Assembly (NCBI RefSeq): GCF_009189165.1
Contig: NZ_CP045118.1
Span: forward strand, 3,844,001-3,908,000
From: Pseudomonas sp. SCB32
GTDB taxonomy: Bacteria > Pseudomonadota > Gammaproteobacteria > Pseudomonadales > Pseudomonadaceae
Length of the DNA stretch: 64,000 nt
Direction: 5' to 3'
This document shows positions 17,306 through 27,373 of this stretch, piece by piece. Position 1 is the stretch's first letter; each line of letters begins with the position of its first letter. The position numbers and the translations under genes are program-made. The notes below the pieces were generated by a model. It was not told where the DNA came from. It searched no databases and saw only the letters and a program-made list of their open reading frames with translations.

Positions 17306-18544
17306 ATGATGAAGGCGCTATCGTCGCTCGCACCGGAAGTCCGGCAGTACCTGCTGGTGACGGGAAACTACTGGGCATTCACGCTGACCGATGGCGCCCT
17401 GCGCATGCTGGTGGTGCTCCACTTCCACGCGCTGGGGTATTCGCCCCTGCAGATCGCCACCCTGTTCGTGTTCTACGAGTTCTTCGGCGTCGTCACCAAT
17501 CTGGTGGGCGGCTATCTCGGCGCCCACTTCGGCCTGAACCGCACCATGAACATCGGCCTCGCCATGCAGGTGGTGGCCTTGCTGATGCTCACGGTTCCGT
17601 CGGCCCTGCTGAGCATCCCCTGGGTGATGGGCGCGCAGGCCTTGTCGGGCATCGCCAAGGATCTCAACAAGATGAGCGCCAAGAGTTCGATCAAGCTCCT
17701 GGTGCCGGATACGCAGCAAGGCAAGCTCTATCGGTGGGTGGCGATCCTCACGGGCTCGAAGAATGCACTCAAGGGGCTGGGCTTCTTCCTGGGCGGGGCG
17801 CTGCTGGCCCTGCTCGGCTTCAAGGGCGCCGTACTGGCGATGGCCCTGGTACTGGGCCTTATCTGGATCGGCAGCCTGCTGTCGCTGAAGAAAGACCTGG
17901 GCAAGGCCAAGGCCAAGCCCAAGTTCCGCGACATGCTCTCCAAGAGCCGGGCGATCAACATCCTTTCCGCGGCCCGCCTGTTCCTGTTCGGCGCCCGCGA
18001 CGTCTGGTTCGTGGTCGCCCTGCCGGTCTACCTGAGCGCAACCTTCGGCTGGGACTTCTGGCTGGTCGGCGGATTCCTCGCCGCCTGGGTAATCGGCTAC
18101 GGCATCGTCCAGTCCTTCGCACCGGCCTTGACGGGCAAGCGGCGCGGGCATGTTCCCGACGGCCGCGCGGCGGTTGCCTGGGCGGTGCCGCTGGCCATCT
18201 TGCCGGCGGCGATTGCCATTGGCCTGAATGCCAGCCTGTCCGCTGAAGGGGTGCTGCTGGGTGGCCTAATGGTCTTTGGCGCGCTCTTCGCCGTGAACTC
18301 CTCGTTGCACAGCTACCTGATCGTCTCGTATGCCAAAGAGGACGGCGTATCCCTGGATGTCGGCTTCTACTACATGTCCAACGCCATGGGGCGCCTGATT
18401 GGCACAGTGCTTTCCGGCTGGGTATTCCAGGCGTATGGCTTGGTGGCGTGCCTCTGGATATCGGTGGGCTTCGTCCTGTTGGCGGCGGTCATTTCCATCG
18501 CATTGCCCAGGCATGCTGGAGCAGCCGTAACCTCGCAGCAGTGA
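17306..18544 (+). CDS. arsJ: ArsJ organoarsenical exporter (MFS)
   Basis: A 412-residue major-facilitator protein with about eleven to twelve hydrophobic segments, starting VRQYLLVTGNYWAFTLTDGAL, which is typical of ArsJ. It exports 1-arseno-3-phosphoglycerate, which then breaks down outside the cytoplasm to arsenate, giving arsenate resistance. The gene starts 14 bases after the gapdh stop. ATG codons at 17306 and 17309 are adjacent and either may serve. Confidence 0.93.
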   Translation: MMKALSSLAPEVRQYLLVTGNYWAFTLTDGALRMLVVLHFHALGYSPLQIATLFVFYEFFGVVTNLVGGYLGAHFGLNRTMNIGLAMQVVALLMLTVPSALLSIPWVMGAQALSGIAKDLNKMSAKSSIKLLVPDTQQGKLYRWVAILTGSKNALKGLGFFLGGALLALLGFKGAVLAMALVLGLIWIGSLLSLKKDLGKAKAKPKFRDMLSKSRAINILSAARLFLFGARDVWFVVALPVYLSATFGWDFWLVGGFLAAWVIGYGIVQSFAPALTGKRRGHVPDGRAAVAWAVPLAILPAAIAIGLNASLSAEGVLLGGLMVFGALFAVNSSLHSYLIVSYAKEDGVSLDVGFYYMSNAMGRLIGTVLSGWVFQAYGLVACLWISVGFVLLAAVISIALPRHAGAAVTSQQ

Positions 18545-18631
18545 GGCGAGCCCCACCCCTATTTAGAGAACGGTGGTCTGAACTGAAGCATGCCTCGGCA
18601 TGCCGTCGTCAGGTGATCGGGCTTGATCGAC

Positions 18632-18660
18632 GACCGCTTTGGGTCGGAAACTGCCGCTCA
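18632..18660. repeat. Intergenic repeat, partial copy
   Basis: It reads GACCGCTTTGGGTCGGAAAC followed by TGCCG, matching the left half of the element at 15583-15643. Confidence 0.5.
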
Positions 18661-18672
18661 TGCAAGCGCCAA

Positions 18673-18694
18673 CCTGCCCCGATGCCGGGGCAGG
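18673..18694 (-). terminator. Hairpin after the acyl-CoA dehydrogenase gene
   Basis: The 9-base arms CCTGCCCCG and CGGGGCAGG enclose ATGC, 14 bases beyond the minus-strand stop. A T tract is missing, so termination is likely but not certain. Confidence 0.5.
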
Positions 18695-18707
18695 TCGTAT
18701 GAAGCGC

Positions 18708-20486
18708 TTAGAACTGCACGGCGTCCAGCAGGTACAGCGATTCGCTGCCGGCCTTCACCGAGGCGCTCAGGGAGTGGATGCGCGGCAGCAGGCGGGCGAA
18801 ATAGAAGCGCGCGGTGCCCAGCTTGCTGGCGTAGAACGCGTCCTGGCCTTCCTTGCCCAGCGAGGCGCGCGCCATCAGCGCCCACATGTAGGCATAGGCG
18901 GTGTAGCCGAAGGCCTGCAGGTACTCGACCGACGCGGCGCCGATCTCGTTCGGATTGCCCTTGGCGCGGTCCAGGACCCAGGCGGTCAGTTCTTCCAGGT
19001 TCTGCACGGCGGCGTTCAGCGGGCCGGTGAATTCGGCCAGCTCGGCGGACGCCGAAGCGGTGAAGGTGCGGATCTCGTCGGTGAACAGCTTGGCGTAGGC
19101 GCCGCCGCTGCCGACGATCTTGCGGCCCATCAGGTCCAGCGCCTGGATGCCATTGGTGCCTTCGTAGATCTGGGTGATGCGGCAATCGCGCACCAGCTGC
19201 TCCTGGCCCCACTCGCGGATGAAGCCGTGGCCGCCGAAGACCTGCTGGCCGTGAATGGTGGTTTCCAGGCCCATGTCGGTGAGGAAGGCCTTGGCCACCG
19301 GGGTCAGCAGGGCGACCAGTTCCTCGGCGCGCTTGCGGGTGGTCGGCTCTTCGCTGTACTTGGCGGTGTCCAACTGCATGGCGACGTAGCTGGAGAAGGC
19401 ACGGCCGCCCTCGTTGAGCGCCTTCATGGTCAGCAGCATGCGACGCACGTCCGGGTGCACGATGATCGGGTCGGCGGCCTTGTCTTTCGCCACCGGGCCG
19501 GTCGGCGCGCGGCTCTGGATACGCTCGCGGGCGTATTCCACGGCGCTCTGGTATGAGCGCTCGCCGGTGGCCAGGCCCTGGATGCCAACGCCCAGGCGCT
19601 CGTAGTTCATCATGGTGAACATGGCGGCCAGGCCCTTGTTCGGCGCGTCGACGATCCAACCGGTGGCGCCGTCGAAGTTCATCACGCAGGTGGCGGAGCC
19701 CTTGATGCCCATCTTGTGCTCGATGGAGCCACAGGACACGGCATTGCGCTCGGCCAGGGAGCCGTCTGCGTTGACCATCACCTTCGGCACCAGGAACAGC
19801 GAGATGCCCTTGGAGCCGGCCGGCGCGTCGGGGAGCTTGGCCAGGACCAGGTGGATGATGTTCTCGGTCAGGTCGTGCTCGCCGCCGGTGATGAAGATCT
19901 TGGTGCCGGAAATCTTGTAGCTGCCGTCGGCCTGCGGTTCGGCCTTGGTGCGGATGATGCCCAGGTCGGTGCCGGCGTGCGGCTCGGTCAGGCACATGGA
20001 ACCGGCCCAGGTACCGGCGTACATGTTGGGCAGGAACTTGGCCTTGAGCTCTTCGCTGGCGTGGTTGAGCAGCGACAGACAGGCGCCGGCGGTGAGCATC
20101 GGGTAGAGGCCGAAGGACAGGTTGGCCGCGTTGACCATTTCCTCGACCTGGGCGCCGATCACCTTGGGCATGCCCATGCCGCCGAATTCCGGCGCGCCGC
20201 CCACGCCCACCCAACCGCCTTCGGCGTAGATGCGGTAGGCCTCGGGGAAGCCGGCCGGCGTCTTCACACCCTCGGCGCTCCAGCTGCAGCCTTCCTCGTC
20301 GCCGCTGCGGTTCAGCGGGGCGATCACGCCGCCAGTGACCTTGCCGGCCTCTTCGAGGATCGCGCTGGCGGTCTCGGCATCGACGGTCTCGGCCAGCGCC
20401 GGCAGTTCTGCCCAGAGCTTGGCAACCTCGAAGACCTCATTGAGGACGAATTGCATGTCACGCAGGGGCGCTCGGTACTCAGACAT
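18708..20486 (-). CDS. Acyl-CoA dehydrogenase, long form
   Basis: A 592-residue flavoprotein dehydrogenase. It has the CLTEPHAGTDLG flavin/substrate block, GTKIFITGGEHD, the FGGHGFIREWG segment and ITQIYEGTNGIQALDLMGRK, plus a C-terminal extension of about 150 residues. The length and N-terminus (SEYRAPLRDMQFVLNEVF) match the AcdB/DmdC-type long acyl-CoA dehydrogenases that act on medium- or long-chain acyl-CoA or on 3-methylthiopropanoyl-CoA. ATG at 20486 is preferred; a GTG at 20498 is in frame. It is the first gene past the catabolic island and may be independent of it. Confidence 0.9.
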   Translation of the reverse strand: MSEYRAPLRDMQFVLNEVFEVAKLWAELPALAETVDAETASAILEEAGKVTGGVIAPLNRSGDEEGCSWSAEGVKTPAGFPEAYRIYAEGGWVGVGGAPEFGGMGMPKVIGAQVEEMVNAANLSFGLYPMLTAGACLSLLNHASEELKAKFLPNMYAGTWAGSMCLTEPHAGTDLGIIRTKAEPQADGSYKISGTKIFITGGEHDLTENIIHLVLAKLPDAPAGSKGISLFLVPKVMVNADGSLAERNAVSCGSIEHKMGIKGSATCVMNFDGATGWIVDAPNKGLAAMFTMMNYERLGVGIQGLATGERSYQSAVEYARERIQSRAPTGPVAKDKAADPIIVHPDVRRMLLTMKALNEGGRAFSSYVAMQLDTAKYSEEPTTRKRAEELVALLTPVAKAFLTDMGLETTIHGQQVFGGHGFIREWGQEQLVRDCRITQIYEGTNGIQALDLMGRKIVGSGGAYAKLFTDEIRTFTASASAELAEFTGPLNAAVQNLEELTAWVLDRAKGNPNEIGAASVEYLQAFGYTAYAYMWALMARASLGKEGQDAFYASKLGTARFYFARLLPRIHSLSASVKAGSESLYLLDAVQF

Positions 20487-20578
20487 CAGACGACTCACTC
20501 AAGCATTGGGGAGACATCCATCGTCCCCCGGACTATTGATCGAAAATAACGACTGCCCTCTAGCAGCGGTTTCCAGCA

Positions 20579-22432
<1,854 letters not shown>

Positions 22433-22470
22433 GATTTACCCCTTTTCTTGTTATTGGGCAGGTATCCGAG

Positions 22471-23109
22471 CTATCGGCGATAGACCCAAGGCTCGCTACG
22501 CCGTCGCTGTGCTTCGTAGGCCCGAATCGTGTCGGCGTGACGCAGCGTCTCGCCAATCTCGTCCAGGCCGGCCAACAGGCTCTGGCGGCGGCCCTCGTCC
22601 AACTCGAAGGTCCAGTGCCGCCCCTCGACTTCAAGCAAGCGTCGCGGCACATCGATCCGCGCGACCATACCGCTGCCGGGCTCCGCCATCTGGAACAGTA
22701 CATCGATATCCGCCTGTGGCAATGGCAGCGGTAACAGTCCATTGTTGAAGCAGTTGTTGCGGAAGATGTCGCCGAAACTCGGGGCTATCACCACCCGCAC
22801 GCCGAAATCGCGCAGCGCCCAGACCGCGTGCTCGCGGCTGGAGCCGCAGCCGAAATTGGCCTGGGCAAGCACGATGCTGCCACGGTCATAGGGTGGCTGG
22901 TTGAGGATACAGGCGGGGTTGGGGCGGCGGCTCTGCGGCGGCGTATCGACCTCGCCGGGGTCGAGGTAGCGCTCGTCGTCCATCAGGAAGGCACCGAAAC
23001 CGGAGGCTTCCAGGCTCTTCAGGTACTGCTTGGGCAGCAACACATCGGTATCGATGTTGGCGCGTTGCAGGGGAATCACCACGCCTTCGTGGGTAGTCAG
23101 TGGTTGCAT
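22471..23109 (-). CDS. LeuD-like hydro-lyase small subunit
   Basis: A 212-residue aconitase-family small (swivel) subunit. NIDTDVLLPKQYL near the N-terminus and the substrate-binding FGCGSSREHAVWAL block are intact. It pairs with the LeuC-like gene 2 bases upstream to form a 3-isopropylmalate dehydratase-type enzyme. Its place in a catabolic operon with CoA-transferase and lyase genes suggests hydration of a citraconate-, maleate- or dimethylmaleate-type acid rather than leucine synthesis; that is inference. Confidence 0.9.
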   Translation of the reverse strand: MQPLTTHEGVVIPLQRANIDTDVLLPKQYLKSLEASGFGAFLMDDERYLDPGEVDTPPQSRRPNPACILNQPPYDRGSIVLAQANFGCGSSREHAVWALRDFGVRVVIAPSFGDIFRNNCFNNGLLPLPLPQADIDVLFQMAEPGSGMVARIDVPRRLLEVEGRHWTFELDEGRRQSLLAGLDEIGETLRHADTIRAYEAQRRRSEPWVYRR

Positions 23110-23111
23110 GC

Positions 23112-24524
23112 TCAGAGGCTCCTGATATCGACCAGCTCGCCGGCGATCGCTGCCGCTGCCGCCATGGCGGGCGACAGCAGGTGGGTTCGTCCTCCCCTGC
23201 CCTGGCGACCTTCGAAGTTACGGTTGGAAGTAGCCGCACAGCGCTCGCCGGGCAGCAGCCGGTCGGCGTTCATGCCCAGGCACATGGAGCAGCCCGGCGC
23301 GCGCCATTCGAAGCCGGCGGCGATGAATATCCGGTCGAGTCCTTCGCGTTCGGCCTGCAGGCGCACTAGGCCGGAGCCCGGCACCACAAGGGCCTGGCGG
23401 ATGCGGCTGTGGAGGCGGCGGCCGTGCAGTACCTCGGCGGCGGCGCGCAGATCCTCGATGCGGGCGTTGGTGCAGGAGCCAATGAAGATCCGGTCGATGG
23501 GTACACCAGCCAGCGATTGGCCTGCCTGCAGGCCCATGTAGGCCAGCGCGCGCTCCCAGTCCAGGCGCTGGATGGCGTCGCGCGCCTGATCAAGGTCCGG
23601 GATGCGCTCATCGATCGGCACCACCATCTCCGGCGAAGTGCCCCAGGTCACCTGTGGGCCTATGTCGGCACCCTGGATCAGCAGCTCGCGCTCGAACTGG
23701 GCGTCGGTGTCGCTGCGCAGGCTGCGCCAGTAGTGCGTGGCTTCCTCCCACTGCGCGCCCTGCGGTGCCATCGGCCGGCCGCGCAGGTAGGCTTCGGTAA
23801 TCTGGTCGTAGCCAATCAGCCCGACCCGCGCGCCGGCTTCGATGCTCATGTTGCACAGCGTCATCCGCGCTTCCATCGACAGGTTATCGATCACCGCGCC
23901 GCTGTACTCGATCGCATGTCCGTTGCCGCCGGCCGCGCCGATGCGGCCGATGATGTAGAGCGCGAGGTCTTTGGCGGTGACACCCAGCGGCAGCGCGCCA
24001 TCGACCCGCACGCGGAAGTTCAGCAGCTTGCGTGAGCGCAGCGTCTGGGTCGCCAGGACGTGTTCGACCTCGCTGCTGCCGATACCATGGGCCAGGGCTG
24101 CCAGGGCGCCGTGGGTGGCCGTGTGGGAGTCGCCGCACACCAGGGTCATGCCCGGCAAGGTCAGCCCCTGTTCGGGGCCGACCACATGGACGATGCCCTG
24201 GCGCAGGTCGTCGAGGGCGAACAGCGGGATGCCGAACTCCCGGCTGTTGCGCTGCAGGGTGTCAATCTGGAGCTGGGCGATCCTGTCACCGACCCCGCCG
24301 ATGCCCAGCTCGCGGCCCAGGGTCGGCACATTGTGGTCGGGGGTCGCCAGGCTGGTGTCCAGCCGCCAGGGCCGGCGGCCGGCCAGGCGCAGATTGGAGA
24401 AGGCTTGTGGCGAGGTCACCTCGTGCAGCAGATGGCGATCGATGTACAGCAGGCTGGAACCATCGGGCAGGTCCTCGACCCGGTGACGGTCCCACAGTTT
24501 GTCGTAGAGCGTCTGTGCTCCCAC
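23112..24524 (-). CDS. LeuC-like hydro-lyase large subunit
   Basis: A 470-residue aconitase-family [4Fe-4S] subunit, equal in length to LeuC. Cluster cysteines are in GSCTN and [25 protein letters not shown] is also typical. The chosen start is GTG at 24524, which has GAGGAA 6 bases upstream and gives the standard N-terminus [12 protein letters not shown]; an ATG at 24590 would add 22 unrelated residues. It acts with the LeuD-like subunit. The enzyme is probably a catabolic hydratase of a branched dicarboxylate, given the operon. Confidence 0.9.
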   Translation of the reverse strand: MGAQTLYDKLWDRHRVEDLPDGSSLLYIDRHLLHEVTSPQAFSNLRLAGRRPWRLDTSLATPDHNVPTLGRELGIGGVGDRIAQLQIDTLQRNSREFGIPLFALDDLRQGIVHVVGPEQGLTLPGMTLVCGDSHTATHGALAALAHGIGSSEVEHVLATQTLRSRKLLNFRVRVDGALPLGVTAKDLALYIIGRIGAAGGNGHAIEYSGAVIDNLSMEARMTLCNMSIEAGARVGLIGYDQITEAYLRGRPMAPQGAQWEEATHYWRSLRSDTDAQFERELLIQGADIGPQVTWGTSPEMVVPIDERIPDLDQARDAIQRLDWERALAYMGLQAGQSLAGVPIDRIFIGSCTNARIEDLRAAAEVLHGRRLHSRIRQALVVPGSGLVRLQAEREGLDRIFIAAGFEWRAPGCSMCLGMNADRLLPGERCAATSNRNFEGRQGRGGRTHLLSPAMAAAAAIAGELVDIRSL

Positions 24525-24568
24525 GGTGGCTTCCTCGGCAATGAAATTGGGATGAATCGTTGTTGTCT

Positions 24569-24937
24569 TCAGCGCGCCGTGGCGTCCCACGGCACCCAGC
24601 GGTAGAGCTCCGCGCCAGTGGGGTCGGGCACCCGATAGCCGCAGTAGCTGTCGAGCCGGCCGCCGGCCTGGGGCTGGATCACGCAGAACGGTTTCTCACA
24701 GGCGTCCTCGCTGATACCGGCGGTGTGCAGGCCCTGGCGGGCGTCCGCCAGGGCCTGGTCGCTGAGGCTGCGCGCCTGGCCATCCAGGCGCGCAACGTTG
24801 CTGCGGAAATGCTCCACCCAGGCGCTGACGAAGGCCCGGCAAGACGCCGGTGCGCTGGCAACCGTCGCCGGCGGTGGCGGCGTGGCCGCACAGCCGGCGA
24901 GCAACACCAGCGCCGGCAGGCTAGGCCAGCAGCGCAA
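24569..24937 (-). CDS. Small Cys-containing lipoprotein
   Basis: A 122-residue predicted lipoprotein. The first 16 residues are a short signal with the lipobox LLAGC. The mature part has several Cys ([19 protein letters not shown]), which could form disulfides in the periplasm. The start is a TTG at 24937 that overlaps the end of the isochorismatase-like gene, with GGAG 8 bases upstream. I do not recognise a family. The position inside a tight operon suggests a periplasmic role in handling the island's substrate. Confidence 0.6.
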   Translation of the reverse strand: MRCWPSLPALVLLAGCAATPPPPATVASAPASCRAFVSAWVEHFRSNVARLDGQARSLSDQALADARQGLHTAGISEDACEKPFCVIQPQAGGRLDSYCGYRVPDPTGAELYRWVPWDATAR

Positions 24938-25511
24938 GGCACTGCTCCAGGCTGGCGACGTCGGCGTACTTGATCTGCAGATCGCGCAGGTTGGCGCGGT
25001 GCGCTTCGGCATCGCGGTCGCCCACCGCCTCCTCCGGCACCAGCACGCGCAGCTCATGTTGCAGGGCGTCGAGTGCGGTAGCGCGCACACAGCCGCTGGT
25101 GGTGAGGCCGGTGACCATCACCCCATCGGCGCCGCTGGCGTGGATGCGCCGGGCCAGATCGGTGCCGAAGAAACCGCTGGCCCAGTGCTTGACCAGCACC
25201 GGCTCGTGCTCCAGCGGCGCCAGGCGCGGATCGATCCGCACCAGGGGCGACCCGGACTCCAGCACGTTGAGTACCGGCAGCTTGCTGCGGAACACGCGCG
25301 CCTGGGACGGATCTTCATACGCCACAGTGGTGAAGAACACCGGCCAGCCCCGGCGGCGAAACGCCTCCAGGAGCCGGCGGTTGGCCTCCACCACCGCCGC
25401 ACATTCCGCCGCGAGCGGGCTGCACGACGGATCGGTGAAGCCCACCGAGAGGTCCACCAGCACCAGCGCATAGCGCTGGGCCGGGGACAGGGTGCGAGAG
25501 TCAAGGGCCAT
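24921..25511 (-). CDS. Isochorismatase-fold cysteine amidohydrolase
   Basis: A 196-residue cysteine hydrolase with the intact triad Asp20 (LVDLSVGF), Lys108 (VLVKHW) and Cys141 (TTSGCVRAT). Relatives are N-carbamoylsarcosine amidase and maleamate amidohydrolase (NicF). It would hydrolyse a carbamoyl or amide bond and release ammonia. It is 3 bases after HyuB, and that pairing is typical of hydantoin- or imide-degrading gene sets. I infer that it acts on the ring-opened product of HyuAB. Confidence 0.88.
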   Translation of the reverse strand: MALDSRTLSPAQRYALVLVDLSVGFTDPSCSPLAAECAAVVEANRRLLEAFRRRGWPVFFTTVAYEDPSQARVFRSKLPVLNVLESGSPLVRIDPRLAPLEHEPVLVKHWASGFFGTDLARRIHASGADGVMVTGLTTSGCVRATALDALQHELRVLVPEEAVGDRDAEAHRANLRDLQIKYADVASLEQCLALLA

Positions 25512-25514
25512 GGC

Positions 25515-27368
25515 TCAGCTCCACACCGGGGTGGCAGGTGCCGGCAGGCCGGTTTCCGCCAGGCAGCGGGCCTTGAGCTCTTCCAGCGAGCCACCGCGAT
25601 CGAACAGCGGCAGCTCGCCGCGCTCGCTGCCGAGTACCTCGCGCAGCGCCGCGGTAGCGCTTGCGTCCACCGCATCAGCGACTATCACTACGCCGTAGCG
25701 GGTCGCACCCTTGACGCTGACCAGGCCCTTGCGCACGTCCTCGAGGACCTTCTCTGGCGCACGCTGCAGTGGGTCGCCCCAGCCGCCACCGCCCCAGGTG
25801 TCGAACTGCACCAGGTCGCCGGCCTTGACCTGGATGCTGTCGCACTTGGCCGGCAGCATCTGCCGGGTGCCGTCGGCACGCAGCAGCTCCTTGCGGCTGC
25901 GCTCGCCCGGCGCACCACCGTTGACGCCCCAGGGGTAGGTCAGCCAGCGGTCGTCGTGGATCGAGATTTCGCCATCGGCCAGCAGCCGGTAGCTCACGCG
26001 CAGGCCGTTGCCGCCCCGGTGCAGGCCGGCGCCGCCGGAGTCGCTGAGGGTCTCGTAGGCCTCGATGCGCAGCGGGAAATAGGCCTCGACGAATTCGTTC
26101 GGCACGTTGGTGAAGCCCGGCCACAGCGAGTGGCCATCCGGGCCGTCGCCGGCCGGGCGACCGGGAATGCCGCCAAAGCCGATTTGGAATAGCTGGAACC
26201 ATTCACCCTTGTCGTCGTAGCCCGAGTACATGAAGTGCGGCGAGTCGGAGAACCCGGCGGCGTTCATCGCCTGGGGTGCGCCCTGGCCGAGTAGGCCGCC
26301 CATGATGTCGAAGATGCGCCCGAGCAGGTGGGTACGACAGGACAGCGCCGCTGGGAAGTTCGGCTTGAGGATCGAGCCCTGCGGCACACGAACCTCCACC
26401 AGGTCGTAGAAGCCGTCGTTGAGCAGGATCGCCGGGTCGAACAGGCTGATGGTCAGCGCGCCGAAGAAGATCTTGAACATCTCCTCGTTGAGGTAGAAGT
26501 TCACCGACGACGGCGCCTGCGGATCGGTGCCGGCGAAGTCGAAGATCGCCTTGTCGCCCTCGCGCCACAACGCGCAGCGCAGGGTGTAGGGGCCGAGGCC
26601 GGCGCCGTCGTCGCAGATGTAGTCCTCGAAGACCTGGCGGGTTTCCGGGACCACGCGGGAGATCACTTCCTTCATCGCCCGGTAGGTGCGCTCGAGCATT
26701 TCCTGCTGGGCGCTGTAGAAGACGTCGTCACCGAAGCGTTGCGCCAGCTCCACGCAGCGTTTGCCGGCGGTACGGCAGGCAGCGACGATGGCATTGAGGT
26801 CCGAGCGGTTCCAGCGCGGCATGCGCACGTTGTGCAGGATCACGTCGAGCATGTCGGCGTTCAGCTCGCCGCGGCGGTAGAGCTTCACCGGCGGGATGCG
26901 GATGCCCTCCTCCCAGATCGAGCGGGCATCGGTGGGCAGGCTCCCCGGCACCTTGCCGCCGACGTCGGACATGTGCCCGAACATAGCCGCGTAGTTGATC
27001 ACCCGGCCGTCTTTGAAGATTGGCATCAGCACCAGCCAATCCGGCAGATGACTGACCGCGCCGTTGCACAGGTACGGGTCGTTGGTGAGGAAGACATCGC
27101 CCTCCTCGATCTCGCCGTCGTAGGCGTTGAGGAAGCCGGTGATGAAGGAGCCGAACTGGCCGACGATCATCTTGCCGTCTTCGGTGGCGATCATCGGGAA
27201 GGCATCACCCTGTTCGCGGATGCCGGGGCTCATGGCGGTGCGGAAGAGCACCGCGTCCATTTCGTTGCGGGCGTTGCCCAGGGCGTTCTCGACGATATCG
27301 ATGGTGATGCCGTCGACGTTGACGCGCTGGAACGGTTGATTGTTGGTCTGTTTGATTCGCGCAACCAT
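25515..27368 (-). CDS. Hydantoinase B/oxoprolinase-type subunit
   Basis: A 617-residue HyuB-family protein (VENALGNARNEMDAVLFRTAMSPGIREQGDA near the N-terminus, SDSGGAGLHRGGNGL and WGGGGWGDPLQR near the C-terminus). With HyuA it forms the ATP-dependent hydantoinase/5-oxoprolinase/acetophenone-carboxylase type complex. No small third subunit of the acetone-carboxylase kind is present, so ring hydrolysis is more likely than carboxylation. AGGAG lies upstream. The gene is 5 bases after HyuA. Confidence 0.92.
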   Translation of the reverse strand: MVARIKQTNNQPFQRVNVDGITIDIVENALGNARNEMDAVLFRTAMSPGIREQGDAFPMIATEDGKMIVGQFGSFITGFLNAYDGEIEEGDVFLTNDPYLCNGAVSHLPDWLVLMPIFKDGRVINYAAMFGHMSDVGGKVPGSLPTDARSIWEEGIRIPPVKLYRRGELNADMLDVILHNVRMPRWNRSDLNAIVAACRTAGKRCVELAQRFGDDVFYSAQQEMLERTYRAMKEVISRVVPETRQVFEDYICDDGAGLGPYTLRCALWREGDKAIFDFAGTDPQAPSSVNFYLNEEMFKIFFGALTISLFDPAILLNDGFYDLVEVRVPQGSILKPNFPAALSCRTHLLGRIFDIMGGLLGQGAPQAMNAAGFSDSPHFMYSGYDDKGEWFQLFQIGFGGIPGRPAGDGPDGHSLWPGFTNVPNEFVEAYFPLRIEAYETLSDSGGAGLHRGGNGLRVSYRLLADGEISIHDDRWLTYPWGVNGGAPGERSRKELLRADGTRQMLPAKCDSIQVKAGDLVQFDTWGGGGWGDPLQRAPEKVLEDVRKGLVSVKGATRYGVVIVADAVDASATAALREVLGSERGELPLFDRGGSLEELKARCLAETGLPAPATPVWS

Positions 27369-27373
27369 GACGC

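Noticed and set aside
18658..20214. 518-codon minus-strand frame over the acyl-CoA dehydrogenase
   Set aside because: Alternate frame of the real gene, Arg/Gly-rich, no domain.
22471..24524. LeuC/LeuD-like pair as the leucine biosynthetic enzyme
   Set aside because: No leuB or leuA is near and the genes sit inside a catabolic operon, so a different substrate is more likely. This cannot be excluded by sequence alone.
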